A stretch of 6,900 bases of DNA from Bacteroidota bacterium (GCA_023423015.1 JAFAGE010000369.1:1-6900); one strand, 5' to 3'. Positions 1 to 6,316 are shown, numbered from the stretch's first letter. The notes: a model not told the origin generated them from the letters alone. Numbers and translations are program-made.

Positions 1-2
1 CT

Positions 3-770
3 GTTGAAGGTGCCGAACGCGTGGCTGCTGCTGCAAAAAAGGCAGGGAAAAAACTCGTGGTGGGTTACATTCTCAGGCATCATCCTTCATGGGAAAAGTT
101 TATTGAACTATCGAAAGAGCTTGGTAAACCACTCGTAATGCGGATGAACCTGAACCAGCAAAGTCATGGTTACATGTGGTCGGTGCACAAGAACCTCATG
201 AATAGCCTCAGTCCGATAGTTGATTGTGGTGTTCACTATATTGATGTGATGTGCCAGATGACGCGATCAAAGCCGGTACAGGTGAGCGCTATCGGCGCAC
301 GGCTCACAGAAGAAATTCCAAAGAGTAATTACAATTACGGCCAGTTGCAAATCAGGTTTGAAGATGGATCGGTTGGATGGTATGAAGCCGGATGGGGACC
401 AATGGTTAGCGAAACCGCGTTTTTTGTGAAAGATGTGTTTGGACCTAAAGGCTCTGTTTCTATCGTAGCTAAAGAAGCAGGCGGTGCAGGTAAATCGTCG
501 TCGATCGAAGCACATTCAAAAACGGAATCACTCAGGTTTCATCATGCGGACCTCGACAATAAAGATGAGTTCGTGAAAGAAGACCTTTGGATAAACCTGA
601 AGGATGAACCCGACCACCAGGAGTTGTGCAACCGCGAGCAACGTTATTTTCTGAATGCTATTCAAAACGATGTGGATCTTACCGATCACGTGCAGGATGC
701 GGTGAATAGTTTACGTATTGCATTTGCGTGTGACGAGTCGGTGAGAACAGGACAGGTGGTTGCGTTGTAG
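3..770 (+). CDS. Gfo/Idh/MocA-family oxidoreductase, 5'-truncated by window edge
   Basis: Probable NAD(P)-dependent sugar or cyclitol-type dehydrogenase, cytoplasmic; the substrate cannot be told from sequence. The reading frame is open to the left edge. The GTG at 21 is internal, because the codons before it (V-E-G-A-E-R) continue the helix that normally follows the family's E-K-P catalytic motif, which must lie outside the window. Seen in order: G-Y-I-L-R-H-H-P near 63-86, matching the family's 'vgy..Rf.P' strand and loop; D-C-G-V-H-Y-I-D near 222-245, matching the conserved 'D..iH.iD' segment with the likely catalytic His; then the C-terminal beta-sheet domain, ending in the usual helix plus S-V-R-T-G-Q-V-V. 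About 255 residues are present of an expected 340-390, so the Rossmann NAD-binding half is missing only because of the window edge. It is on the same strand as the next operon but separated by 161 bp, so co-transcription is possible and not shown. Confidence 0.9.
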   Translation, partial: VEGAERVAAAAKKAGKKLVVGYILRHHPSWEKFIELSKELGKPLVMRMNLNQQSHGYMWSVHKNLMNSLSPIVDCGVHYIDVMCQMTRSKPVQVSAIGARLTEEIPKSNYNYGQLQIRFEDGSVGWYEAGWGPMVSETAFFVKDVFGPKGSVSIVAKEAGGAGKSSSIEAHSKTESLRFHHADLDNKDEFVKEDLWINLKDEPDHQELCNREQRYFLNAIQNDVDLTDHVQDAVNSLRIAFACDESVRTGQVVAL

Positions 771-931
771 TGAATAATGAAATAAAGAACGGAGAACGGG
801 GAGCGGAGAACGTATCAGGGCGTAGGGCGTAGGACGGAGGGCGAGATGGAAAACTTTTAATTGCCTTTTGCCGATTCGCGTTTGCCGACATTGCCGCTTG
901 CCGGCTCAACTGAAAATTAAATAACCAGAGC
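771..931. repeat. Repeat-rich, strand-asymmetric spacer between two genes
   Basis: No gene is seen here. The left half is purine-rich with short direct repeats: CGGAGAACG at 790-798 and 804-812 (14-bp period), then a perfect tandem GGGCGTA at 818-824 and 825-831. The right half carries TTGCC five times, starting at 861, 868, 882, 891 and 898; four of these are full TTGCCG. The two halves are not obvious complements of each other, so this is not one large hairpin. I find no clear Bacteroidota promoter (TAnnTTTG) and no terminator with a T-tract. It may be spacer DNA or a short interspersed family. Confidence 0.6.
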
Positions 932-1918
932 ATGCCTGATACAAAAGATTTTCCTGTCGGTGTTGTTGGCCTTGGATTAATGGGATGCAGCATCTGTACT
1001 TGCCTGCTGATGGCGGGTCATAATGTTGTGGCTGTGGCGCCCATCAGCAGTGATATGGGTACTGCGGAACCGCGCATCCGCGAACACCTTGAAAAATCGC
1101 GGGAAGAGGGTCTGATTACAAATAGTCCACAGGAGTATTTTAAACAGCTCACCATTACTGAAGATTATTCTGCGCTTGAAAGATGCAGGCTGGTGATTGA
1201 ATGCACCATCGAGAATGAAGCGATTAAAAGATCGGTGTATGAAAAAATTGAAAAGTACATAAGCGATGATGCTTTGCTGGCGAGCAACACTTCGGCTATT
1301 CCGATCAGCGAGCTCCAGCGTTTAACAAGAAAACCTGAAAGATTTTTTGGATTGCACTGGGCGGAACCTTCGCATACAACGCGGTTCCTTGAAGTCATCT
1401 GCGGTGAGCTAAGCGATGTCACCAAAGGAGAATACTTATATGAACTATCTCATCAATGGGGCAAAGAGCCTACATTGGTGCGAAAGGATATTCGTGGGTT
1501 TATTACAAACCGCCTGATGTACGCCATGTACCGCGAAGCCTTTTACCTGGTTGAAAATGGATTTGCCACAGTAGAAGATGTTGATCGCGCATGTCGTAAT
1601 AATGCCGGATACTGGATGACGTTGGTGGGTTTGTTTCGCTGGATGGATCTTACCGGGGTGCCGGCATATCATAACGTGATGAAAGACCTCTTCCCGACAC
1701 TGGATAACAGTACAAAAGTTCCGAAACTGATTGATGATATTGTGAAGGCCGGCGGCCGTGGCGTTGCAAATGCTCATGGATTTTATGAGTATACACCTGA
1801 GGAAGCGAAATTATGGGATGAGACTTTCCATGAATTCAGCTATGAGATCAGGAAGCTCGCACTAAAATATCCCGCAGACGTTGTAAAGAAGAAATTGAAA
1901 GAAAAACAAAAAAAATAA
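932..1918 (+). CDS. 3-hydroxyacyl-CoA dehydrogenase-family protein (NAD-dependent)
   Basis: A cytoplasmic 328-residue enzyme predicted to oxidise or reduce a 3-hydroxy group using NAD(H). The N-terminal Rossmann fold has G-L-G-L-M-G at residues 13-18. S-N-T-S-A-I at 118-123 supplies Ser121; G-L-H-W-A-E-P-S-H at 140-148 supplies the catalytic His142; F-L-E-V supplies Glu154; D-I-R-G-F-I-T-N-R at 186-194 supplies Asn193. The spacings Ser-His 21, His-Glu 12 and His-Asn 51 closely match human HADH (Ser137, His158, Glu170, Asn208), so the active site looks intact. The helical C-terminal domain runs from about 187 to 300 and ends in a Lys-rich tail. The usual 'HFFNP' is replaced by H-W-A-E-P. This, with no beta-oxidation genes nearby, suggests a substrate other than an ordinary acyl-CoA; family members such as carnitine and gulonate dehydrogenases use non-CoA substrates. 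It is first in a tight run, 3 bp before the next gene. ATG 932 is chosen because it sits just before the Rossmann strand; no clear Shine-Dalgarno is seen. Confidence 0.88.
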   Translation: MPDTKDFPVGVVGLGLMGCSICTCLLMAGHNVVAVAPISSDMGTAEPRIREHLEKSREEGLITNSPQEYFKQLTITEDYSALERCRLVIECTIENEAIKRSVYEKIEKYISDDALLASNTSAIPISELQRLTRKPERFFGLHWAEPSHTTRFLEVICGELSDVTKGEYLYELSHQWGKEPTLVRKDIRGFITNRLMYAMYREAFYLVENGFATVEDVDRACRNNAGYWMTLVGLFRWMDLTGVPAYHNVMKDLFPTLDNSTKVPKLIDDIVKAGGRGVANAHGFYEYTPEEAKLWDETFHEFSYEIRKLALKYPADVVKKKLKEKQKK

Positions 1919-1921
1919 ATT

Positions 1922-2317
1922 ATGGCAAAGCAGGAAATTGTTCATCCCGACAAAGCAGACAAAAACTTTTCAACCGGTGCATATTCCGCAGGCGTTGCCA
2001 TAGACGGCTGGTTGTATGTGAGCGGACAAGGTCCAATCGACTTCAAAACGGGGAAATTTGTGTTGGGTGATATAGAACATGAAACCCATCTCACCTTGCA
2101 TAATGTTCAGCGGATATGCGAAGCTGCCGGTTGCACCCTTGATGACATTGTGAAATGTACCGTTCACCTGAGCGACATCAAAGATTTTGACAGGTACAAT
2201 GCAGTATATGCATCGTATTTCAAAGGCATCAAGCCAGCACGCACTACGGTGCAGTCGGTGCTTGGTAATGGAATTAAGGTAGAGATAGACGCCATCGCAA
2301 AAATTCCTTCGAAATGA
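1922..2317 (+). CDS. RidA (YjgF/YER057c/UK114) family enamine/imine deaminase
   Basis: A small cytoplasmic protein of 131 residues, the family's usual length; members form trimers with active sites between subunits. RidA enzymes hydrolyse reactive enamine/imine products of PLP enzymes, such as 2-aminoacrylate from serine or threonine dehydratases, to 2-oxo acids plus ammonia. Seen: G-A-Y-S-A-G-V at 19-25 (family 'GpYSqav'); Y-V-S-G-Q-G-P at 32-38; P-A-R-T-T-V-Q at 105-111 with the carboxylate-binding Arg107 (E. coli Arg105); and V-E-I-D-A-I-A at 120-126 with Glu121 (E. coli Glu120). The Arg-to-Glu loop is one residue shorter than in E. coli. Catalytic residues point to an active deaminase and not a degenerate paralogue. 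The gene starts 3 bp after the dehydrogenase stop, in the same frame, within an A-rich stretch and without a Shine-Dalgarno. Its stop overlaps the next start as ATGA. A PLP enzyme lies two genes downstream, a natural source of its substrate. Confidence 0.95.
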   Translation: MAKQEIVHPDKADKNFSTGAYSAGVAIDGWLYVSGQGPIDFKTGKFVLGDIEHETHLTLHNVQRICEAAGCTLDDIVKCTVHLSDIKDFDRYNAVYASYFKGIKPARTTVQSVLGNGIKVEIDAIAKIPSK

Positions 2318-3396
2318 GCGAAGACGCGGAATTTATATTCGATTGTCACCTCGACCTGGCCATGAATGCCATTGAATGGAACCGCGATCTTAAACTAACG
2401 GTGAAGGATATCCGGGAACGTGAAAAGCACCTCGCCGACAAACCTGACCGGGGAAAAAACACCGTTTGCCTGCCAGAGCTTCGTAAAGGCAATGTGGGTG
2501 TGGTGGTGGCAACACAGATCGCGAGGTATGTTCGATTCGGAAGTGAACTGCCGGGGTGGAACTCTCCTGAAATTGCCTGGGCCATCACGCAGGCGCAGAT
2601 TGCATGGTACCGCGCCATGGAGGCCCAGGGTGAGATGAAGCAGATCACCAATCTCGCTCAGCTGGAAGAACATCTCGAGTACTGGAATAGCAACCATGAC
2701 GGCCGAAAAACTATCGGATATATCCTGAGCCTGGAAGGCGCAGATTCTCTTGTTGACCTATCGTACCTCGAAAAGGCGTACGAATACGGCTTGCGTGCAT
2801 GTGGACCGGCACATTATGGCCCCGGCCGCTATGCGCCCGGAACAGGAATGAGCGGCCCTCTTACCGCCGAAGGAAGAGAACTGGTGCGTGAAATGGACAG
2901 GCTCAATATGATACTTGACGCAACACATCTCACTGATAAGGGATTCAGTGAGGCACTTTCCATTTTTAAGGGACCCGTTTGGGCAAGTCATCATAATTGC
3001 CGCGCATTGGTGAATAACCAGCGCCAACTTACCGACGACCAGATAAAGCAACTGGTTGATCGGGGATCTGTGATCGGTGGCGTGCTTGATACGTGGATGC
3101 TTACCAACGATTGGGTTCGGGGTAAAGACGATCCTTATAGACGAGGAGTGAACCTCGAAAAGCTTATTGATCACTACGATCATATCTGCCAGCTTGCCGG
3201 GAATAGTCTTCATGTGGCTATTGGCAGCGATCTGGACGGCGCTTATGGTAAAGAACAATCACCTTATGACCTCGAAGATATTTCTGATCTGCAGAAGCTG
3301 AAGTCCCTGTTATTGAAAAGAGGATACTCGGCTCAGGATGTAAAAAATATCTTCCACGAAAACTGGCTCCGTTTTTTGCGGAACGCATGGAAATGA
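2314..3396 (+). CDS. Peptidase family M19 (membrane/renal dipeptidase-type) metallo-dipeptidase
   Basis: A 360-residue zinc dipeptidase of the amidohydrolase-fold M19 family. The family hydrolyses dipeptides and tolerates a D-residue at the C-terminal position. Predicted metal ligands are all visible: His12 and Asp14 in D-C-H-L-D-L; the bridging Glu141 in S-L-E-G-A-D; His205 in A-T-H-L-T-D; His226 in A-S-H-H-N-C-R; and Asp306 in I-G-S-D-L-D-G. His167 in G-P-A-H-Y-G-P matches the substrate-binding His152 region of human renal dipeptidase. There is no signal peptide or membrane segment, so unlike the GPI-anchored mammalian enzyme it should act in the cytoplasm on imported or internally made dipeptides. 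The ATG overlaps the RidA stop (ATGA), which implies translational coupling. The length is normal and no key residue is missing. Substrate assignment is inferred from family and neighbours. M19 proteins also include some enzymes of uncertain substrate, so dipeptidase activity is likely and unproven. Confidence 0.92.
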   Translation: MSEDAEFIFDCHLDLAMNAIEWNRDLKLTVKDIREREKHLADKPDRGKNTVCLPELRKGNVGVVVATQIARYVRFGSELPGWNSPEIAWAITQAQIAWYRAMEAQGEMKQITNLAQLEEHLEYWNSNHDGRKTIGYILSLEGADSLVDLSYLEKAYEYGLRACGPAHYGPGRYAPGTGMSGPLTAEGRELVREMDRLNMILDATHLTDKGFSEALSIFKGPVWASHHNCRALVNNQRQLTDDQIKQLVDRGSVIGGVLDTWMLTNDWVRGKDDPYRRGVNLEKLIDHYDHICQLAGNSLHVAIGSDLDGAYGKEQSPYDLEDISDLQKLKSLLLKRGYSAQDVKNIFHENWLRFLRNAWK

Positions 3397-3426
3397 ATCT
3401 AATTTTACCTGGTCAACCGTAACAAT

Positions 3427-4530
3427 TTGAATGCTCCCTGGTACGAAATTGAAAATATATCGGAATACGATTCTCCATGCCTGGTATTATATAAAGACAG
3501 GATTGTTGAGAATATCAGCCGCGCAGCGGCGCGCATGTCAGATCTTTCCCTGCTCCGGCCTCACGTCAAGACAAACAAGATTGCAGAAGTATGTGCCATG
3601 ATGCTTGAGAAGGGCATCACGAAGTTTAAATGTGCCACGATCGCAGAAGCAGAAATGCTCGCCTCAATAAATGCTCCGGATGTTCTGCTTGCTTATCAGC
3701 CGGTAGGTCCAAAGATTAAACGATTTATTAGCCTCATTTTACAATTTCCGGCAACAACATTCAGCTGTGTCGTTGACGACGAATCGATCGCGGGGCAACT
3801 TTCGAAGGAATCGGAACCACATGGATTGCGGGCAAATGTGTTTGTTGACGTTAATAGCGGCATGAACAGGACGGGAGCAGGAGCAACGCGGGCTATGTCT
3901 GTCATCGACGCTGTTCTCGCATCTGCAGGGTTGCATCTTAAGGGCATTCATGTATACGATGGTCATATCAAAGAGCGGGACAGGGCCACACGTCAACAGC
4001 AAAGCGATTCAGCATTTGCTTTGGTCGAAAAGATTATAAGTTATGCTGAAAACGCATCAGGGGGAAAGATGACCGTGGTTGCGGGAGGCTCGCCGACGTT
4101 TGTTACTCACCTGCACAGGGAGGTAGAATGTAGTCCGGGAACATTTGTTTTTTGGGATTGGGGATACCAGCTTATGCTCAGTGAAGAACCTTTCCAGATC
4201 GCAGCGCTTGTAATTACCCGGGTGATTTCGATAGTTGACGAACACACCATCACAACAGACCTGGGCTATAAAGCAATTGCTTCTGAGAGCCCAATGCCCC
4301 GCGTTCATTTTCTAAATGCCCCGGGATTAAAGCAAATTATGCAAAGCGAAGAGCATCTCACTCTCCATGTAGATGATTCGTCAAAATTTACACCGGGGGA
4401 TGTAATGTATGGAGCGCCTCTTCACATATGCCCAACAGTGGCTTTGTACGACGAGGCGTTGGTATGTGAAGACAATCGCATCATTGACGCCTGGAAGGTT
4501 ACAGCAAGGAACCGGCGAATAACTCTGTAA
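3427..4530 (+). CDS. PLP-dependent D-threonine aldolase/D-serine dehydratase-like enzyme (fold III)
   Basis: A 367-residue cytoplasmic enzyme with an alanine-racemase-type N-terminal barrel and a C-terminal metal-binding beta domain. It is expected to act on D-beta-hydroxy amino acids, either retro-aldol cleavage or dehydration. Seen: R-P-H-V-K-T-N-K at 44-51 with the probable PLP-binding Lys48 (family 'RPHvKthK'; Asn replaces the usual His); V-D-V-N-S-G-M-N-R-T-G at 140-150; H-V-Y-D-G-H at 175-180; G-G-S-P-T-F at 220-225, a phosphate-binding-type loop; and H-I-C-P-T-V at 333-338. From established family knowledge, His-x-Cys binds zinc in eukaryotic D-serine dehydratase, while characterised D-threonine aldolase uses His-x-Asp. 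The metal motif therefore favours dehydratase-like chemistry. The start is taken as TTG 3427: an in-frame TAA at 3400 closes the frame upstream, and the first in-frame ATG is residue 37, after the conserved first strand (D-S-P-C-L-V-L). It lies 30 bp after the dipeptidase stop and is last in the run. Confidence 0.9.
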   Translation: MNAPWYEIENISEYDSPCLVLYKDRIVENISRAAARMSDLSLLRPHVKTNKIAEVCAMMLEKGITKFKCATIAEAEMLASINAPDVLLAYQPVGPKIKRFISLILQFPATTFSCVVDDESIAGQLSKESEPHGLRANVFVDVNSGMNRTGAGATRAMSVIDAVLASAGLHLKGIHVYDGHIKERDRATRQQQSDSAFALVEKIISYAENASGGKMTVVAGGSPTFVTHLHREVECSPGTFVFWDWGYQLMLSEEPFQIAALVITRVISIVDEHTITTDLGYKAIASESPMPRVHFLNAPGLKQIMQSEEHLTLHVDDSSKFTPGDVMYGAPLHICPTVALYDEALVCEDNRIIDAWKVTARNRRITL

Positions 4531-4533
4531 CAC

Positions 4534-4560
4534 AAAAAACCCTGCATAAACATGCAGGGT
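4534..4560 (-). terminator. Rho-independent terminator for the minus-strand esterase gene
   Basis: A perfect 9-bp stem: ACCCTGCAT (4539-4547) pairs with ATGCAGGGT (4552-4560) around the 4-nt loop AAAC. On the minus strand the stem is followed directly by a six-T tract (complement of the A run 4534-4539). That is the classic intrinsic terminator, about 25 bp past the esterase stop. On the plus strand the same hairpin begins 9 bases after the PLP-enzyme stop but has no T-tract after it, so it may help only weakly in that direction. Confidence 0.9.
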
Positions 4561-4585
4561 CTGTATGCTGTTGGAGGTTAAAAAA

Positions 4586-6112
4586 CTATTTCACGTAAAC
4601 GTACACGTAGTCTGCTGCAGTTGCACCCTTGTTGTCAACAACAGTAACCTTAAATTGATATGTGCCTTTGGTAAACATTTGTCCTGAATATGTTTTACCG
4701 AATGCAAACGGATAAAGATTGCTTGACGGTCCGCTTACTTTGGTCCAGACAATTCTCGAAATTGTTCCATCAGGATCATATGATGCGCTGGCATCGAGTG
4801 TGGCCCTGTTAATTCCCTGGCTCAGGTAGAGTGTCTGGTCGGGGCCGGCTTTAGCAACAGGTGCTTTATTTGCTGTTGTTGTTGGTGATGGTGTTGGAGA
4901 CGATGCAGTTCGTTTAACAATAACGCTTACCTGGTCGCTTGCAACTCCGCCTTTATTGTCTGTAACTGTGAGTTTAAATACATAGCTGCCTTCCTGCAGC
5001 TGAGCTGCATACGATTTACCGAAAGCAAAAGGATAGATGTTGGCGGATGGTCCGCTCACTTTCGTCCATACTGCTTTTGTAATTGAACCGTCCGGGTCGG
5101 TTGACGTGGAACCATCGAGGGTAACACGATTGATGCCCTGGCTCAGGTAAATGGTTTTATCGGCACCGGCACGTGCAACAGGCAGCTTATTTCCTGTAGA
5201 CGGTGTAGGGGTAGTGGGTTCATTGTCGGGCTGCGTGGGAGTCGGAGATACATTTGAAGAGCTGCCACGTTTGTAAAACAGCATCCATTCGTAAATGCTG
5301 TATCCGTCAACTTTTGTTTTTGGATCGAACGCTTTCCACCATGTAGAGTTGTGAGAAAGGCCGCTCCATACTGTCAATTTTGTTTTCGATGCATAAGAGG
5401 GATTTCTTGCATCGATCCAATTGATAAAGTCGCGTCCCCATTGTGCTGGAACAACTTTATCGGAACTCGAATAGATGCCCCATATCGGAAGGTTTTTCTT
5501 TGCGATGTTTGCTGCAAGGGTTGTTGTTGGTCGTGTTCCGCCGCAAACAGGAACGATGGCAGCTGCATTTTGTCCATACACTGATGCATAATCCCAGGTA
5601 GAACCACCACCCATACTCAAGCCCGTGATGTAAATTCTCGAAGCATCGATTCTGAATCTTCTCTTAGTGAAATCAATCACCGATTGAATCTGTGCTGCAG
5701 AAGGGCGCACTTTGAACTGTGGCGCCATTACTATGAAAGAATGATCAACGCCATTGATTCTGAATTTTGCGGGAAATGTTCCGTAGCGAAGGTGTTTAGG
5801 TAAACCGCAGCAGTTCATGCGGCCAAGGTTTGTTCCCAATTCACCGATTCCATGGATAAAAATAATGAGCGGGTAGTACTTTGAAGGGTTCTGGCTATAC
5901 TTAGCTGGTACGCCTTGCCAGAAACCGGCAACGTTTGAGTTAACGTTCATCTTTACACTGGTCCAGACAGCGGGGGTAGTTTCTACTACAGCATCGCTGG
6001 CAACAGGTTCGGCAGTGATTGAGTCTTCTTCGGGTAAAGCCAATTCCTTATGGCATGAAGTAAAAAAAAGAAGCACACAGCCCGCCAGCAGCAGTTGGTT
6101 TTTGACATTCAT
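4586..6112 (-). CDS. Secreted lipoprotein alpha/beta-hydrolase (esterase/peptidase) with two PKD-like domains
   Basis: A 508-residue exported hydrolase; the natural ester or peptide substrate is unknown. A lipoprotein signal peptide is seen: a short K-containing N-terminus, a hydrophobic core, and F-T-S-C with lipidation at Cys20. The acidic stretch after Cys20 could favour surface display. The hydrolase domain (about 50-282) resembles the PHB-depolymerase-like/COG4099 predicted-peptidase group. It has H-G-I-G-E-L-G at 87-93 (oxyanion loop), G-L-S-M-G-G at 164-169 with nucleophile Ser166, probable catalytic Asp218 in S-S-S-D-K-V-V-P, and probable His254 in G-L-S-H-N. Cys101, Cys102 and Cys190 are candidates for a disulfide. 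Pro/Thr/Ser-rich linkers (about 284-309 and 401-416) join two PKD-like beta-sandwich domains (311-400 and 418-508), a layout common in Bacteroidota glycan- or polymer-degrading enzymes. There is no recognisable type IX C-terminal signal; the protein ends with the second domain. It converges on the PLP gene and diverges from the amidohydrolase. No clear Shine-Dalgarno precedes the ATG. Confidence 0.88.
   Translation of the reverse strand: MNVKNQLLLAGCVLLFFTSCHKELALPEEDSITAEPVASDAVVETTPAVWTSVKMNVNSNVAGFWQGVPAKYSQNPSKYYPLIIFIHGIGELGTNLGRMNCCGLPKHLRYGTFPAKFRINGVDHSFIVMAPQFKVRPSAAQIQSVIDFTKRRFRIDASRIYITGLSMGGGSTWDYASVYGQNAAAIVPVCGGTRPTTTLAANIAKKNLPIWGIYSSSDKVVPAQWGRDFINWIDARNPSYASKTKLTVWSGLSHNSTWWKAFDPKTKVDGYSIYEWMLFYKRGSSSNVSPTPTQPDNEPTTPTPSTGNKLPVARAGADKTIYLSQGINRVTLDGSTSTDPDGSITKAVWTKVSGPSANIYPFAFGKSYAAQLQEGSYVFKLTVTDNKGGVASDQVSVIVKRTASSPTPSPTTTANKAPVAKAGPDQTLYLSQGINRATLDASASYDPDGTISRIVWTKVSGPSSNLYPFAFGKTYSGQMFTKGTYQFKVTVVDNKGATAADYVYVYVK
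4589..4861 (-). repeat. PKD-like module 2 (C-terminal copy of an in-gene duplication)
   Basis: Encodes residues 418-508 of the esterase. By hand alignment with the copy at 4913-5182, about 60 of 90 residues are identical with one single-residue gap. Shared blocks include Y-L-S-Q-G-I-N-R, V-W-T-K-V-S-G-P-S and Y-P-F-A-F-G-K. At DNA level a 14-base block (4815-4828) is identical to 5136-5149, exactly 321 bp (107 codons) away. This indicates tandem duplication of domain plus linker. Confidence 0.9.
4913..5182 (-). repeat. PKD-like module 1 (first copy of the in-gene duplication)
   Basis: Encodes residues 311-400 of the esterase. It shows the PKD/K319-like pattern: P-V-A-R-A-G at the start, S-T-D-P-D-G-S in the middle, V-W-T-K-V-S-G-P, then F-K-L-T-V-T-D-N-K-G near the end. 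Such domains usually act as spacers or in protein or carbohydrate contact outside the cell. The close similarity to module 2 suggests a fairly recent duplication. Confidence 0.9.
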
Positions 6113-6169
6113 GAATCAGAGCGTTTCGGAGTAAAGGATAGATTAACAGTCGACTTCAACTAAAATGAT

Positions 6170-6196
6170 GCCAAAAAAAATGTGAAACTTTTTGGC
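6170..6196. repeat. Inverted repeat upstream of the lipoprotein esterase gene
   Basis: GCCAAAAA (6170-6177) and TTTTTGGC (6189-6196) form a perfect 8-bp inverted repeat with an 11-nt loop, 58 bp upstream of the minus-strand start codon. It could be an operator or a hairpin in the 5' leader. The A/T-rich arms make chance occurrence plausible. Confidence 0.4.
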
Positions 6197-6316
6197 CTGC
6201 TTGGGGAAAAAGGCTTGCAAAAAGTCAATTTTTCTGTAAGTAGTCACATCGAAGCAGCAATAAGAGTTTACTTGTACATTATTGTGACTCATGTAGATGC
6301 ACCTTATCATACGCCA

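Noticed and set aside
21..23. GTG at 21 as the true start of the first gene
   Set aside because: Codons upstream to the window edge continue the family's conserved helix, and starting at 21 would remove the whole NAD-binding domain, so the gene is simply cut by the edge.
771..931. A CRISPR array or phage attachment site in the repeat-rich spacer
   Set aside because: The repeats are only 5-9 bases, unevenly spaced, with no regular spacers, no adjacent cas or integrase gene and no tRNA end.
679..993. A 104-codon minus-strand open frame spanning the repeat-rich spacer
   Set aside because: It overlaps the ends of two well-supported genes, and its middle is the translated short repeats; no family signal.
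2758..3258. A 166-codon open frame on the minus strand inside the dipeptidase gene
   Set aside because: It lies wholly opposite a gene whose metal ligands are all intact, and its translation shows no recognisable domain; it is a shadow of the coding strand.
4539..4560. The convergent-gap hairpin as a full bidirectional terminator
   Set aside because: Only the minus-strand direction has a T-tract after the stem; the plus-strand side reads CTGTATGCTG, so a strong plus-strand intrinsic terminator is not supported.
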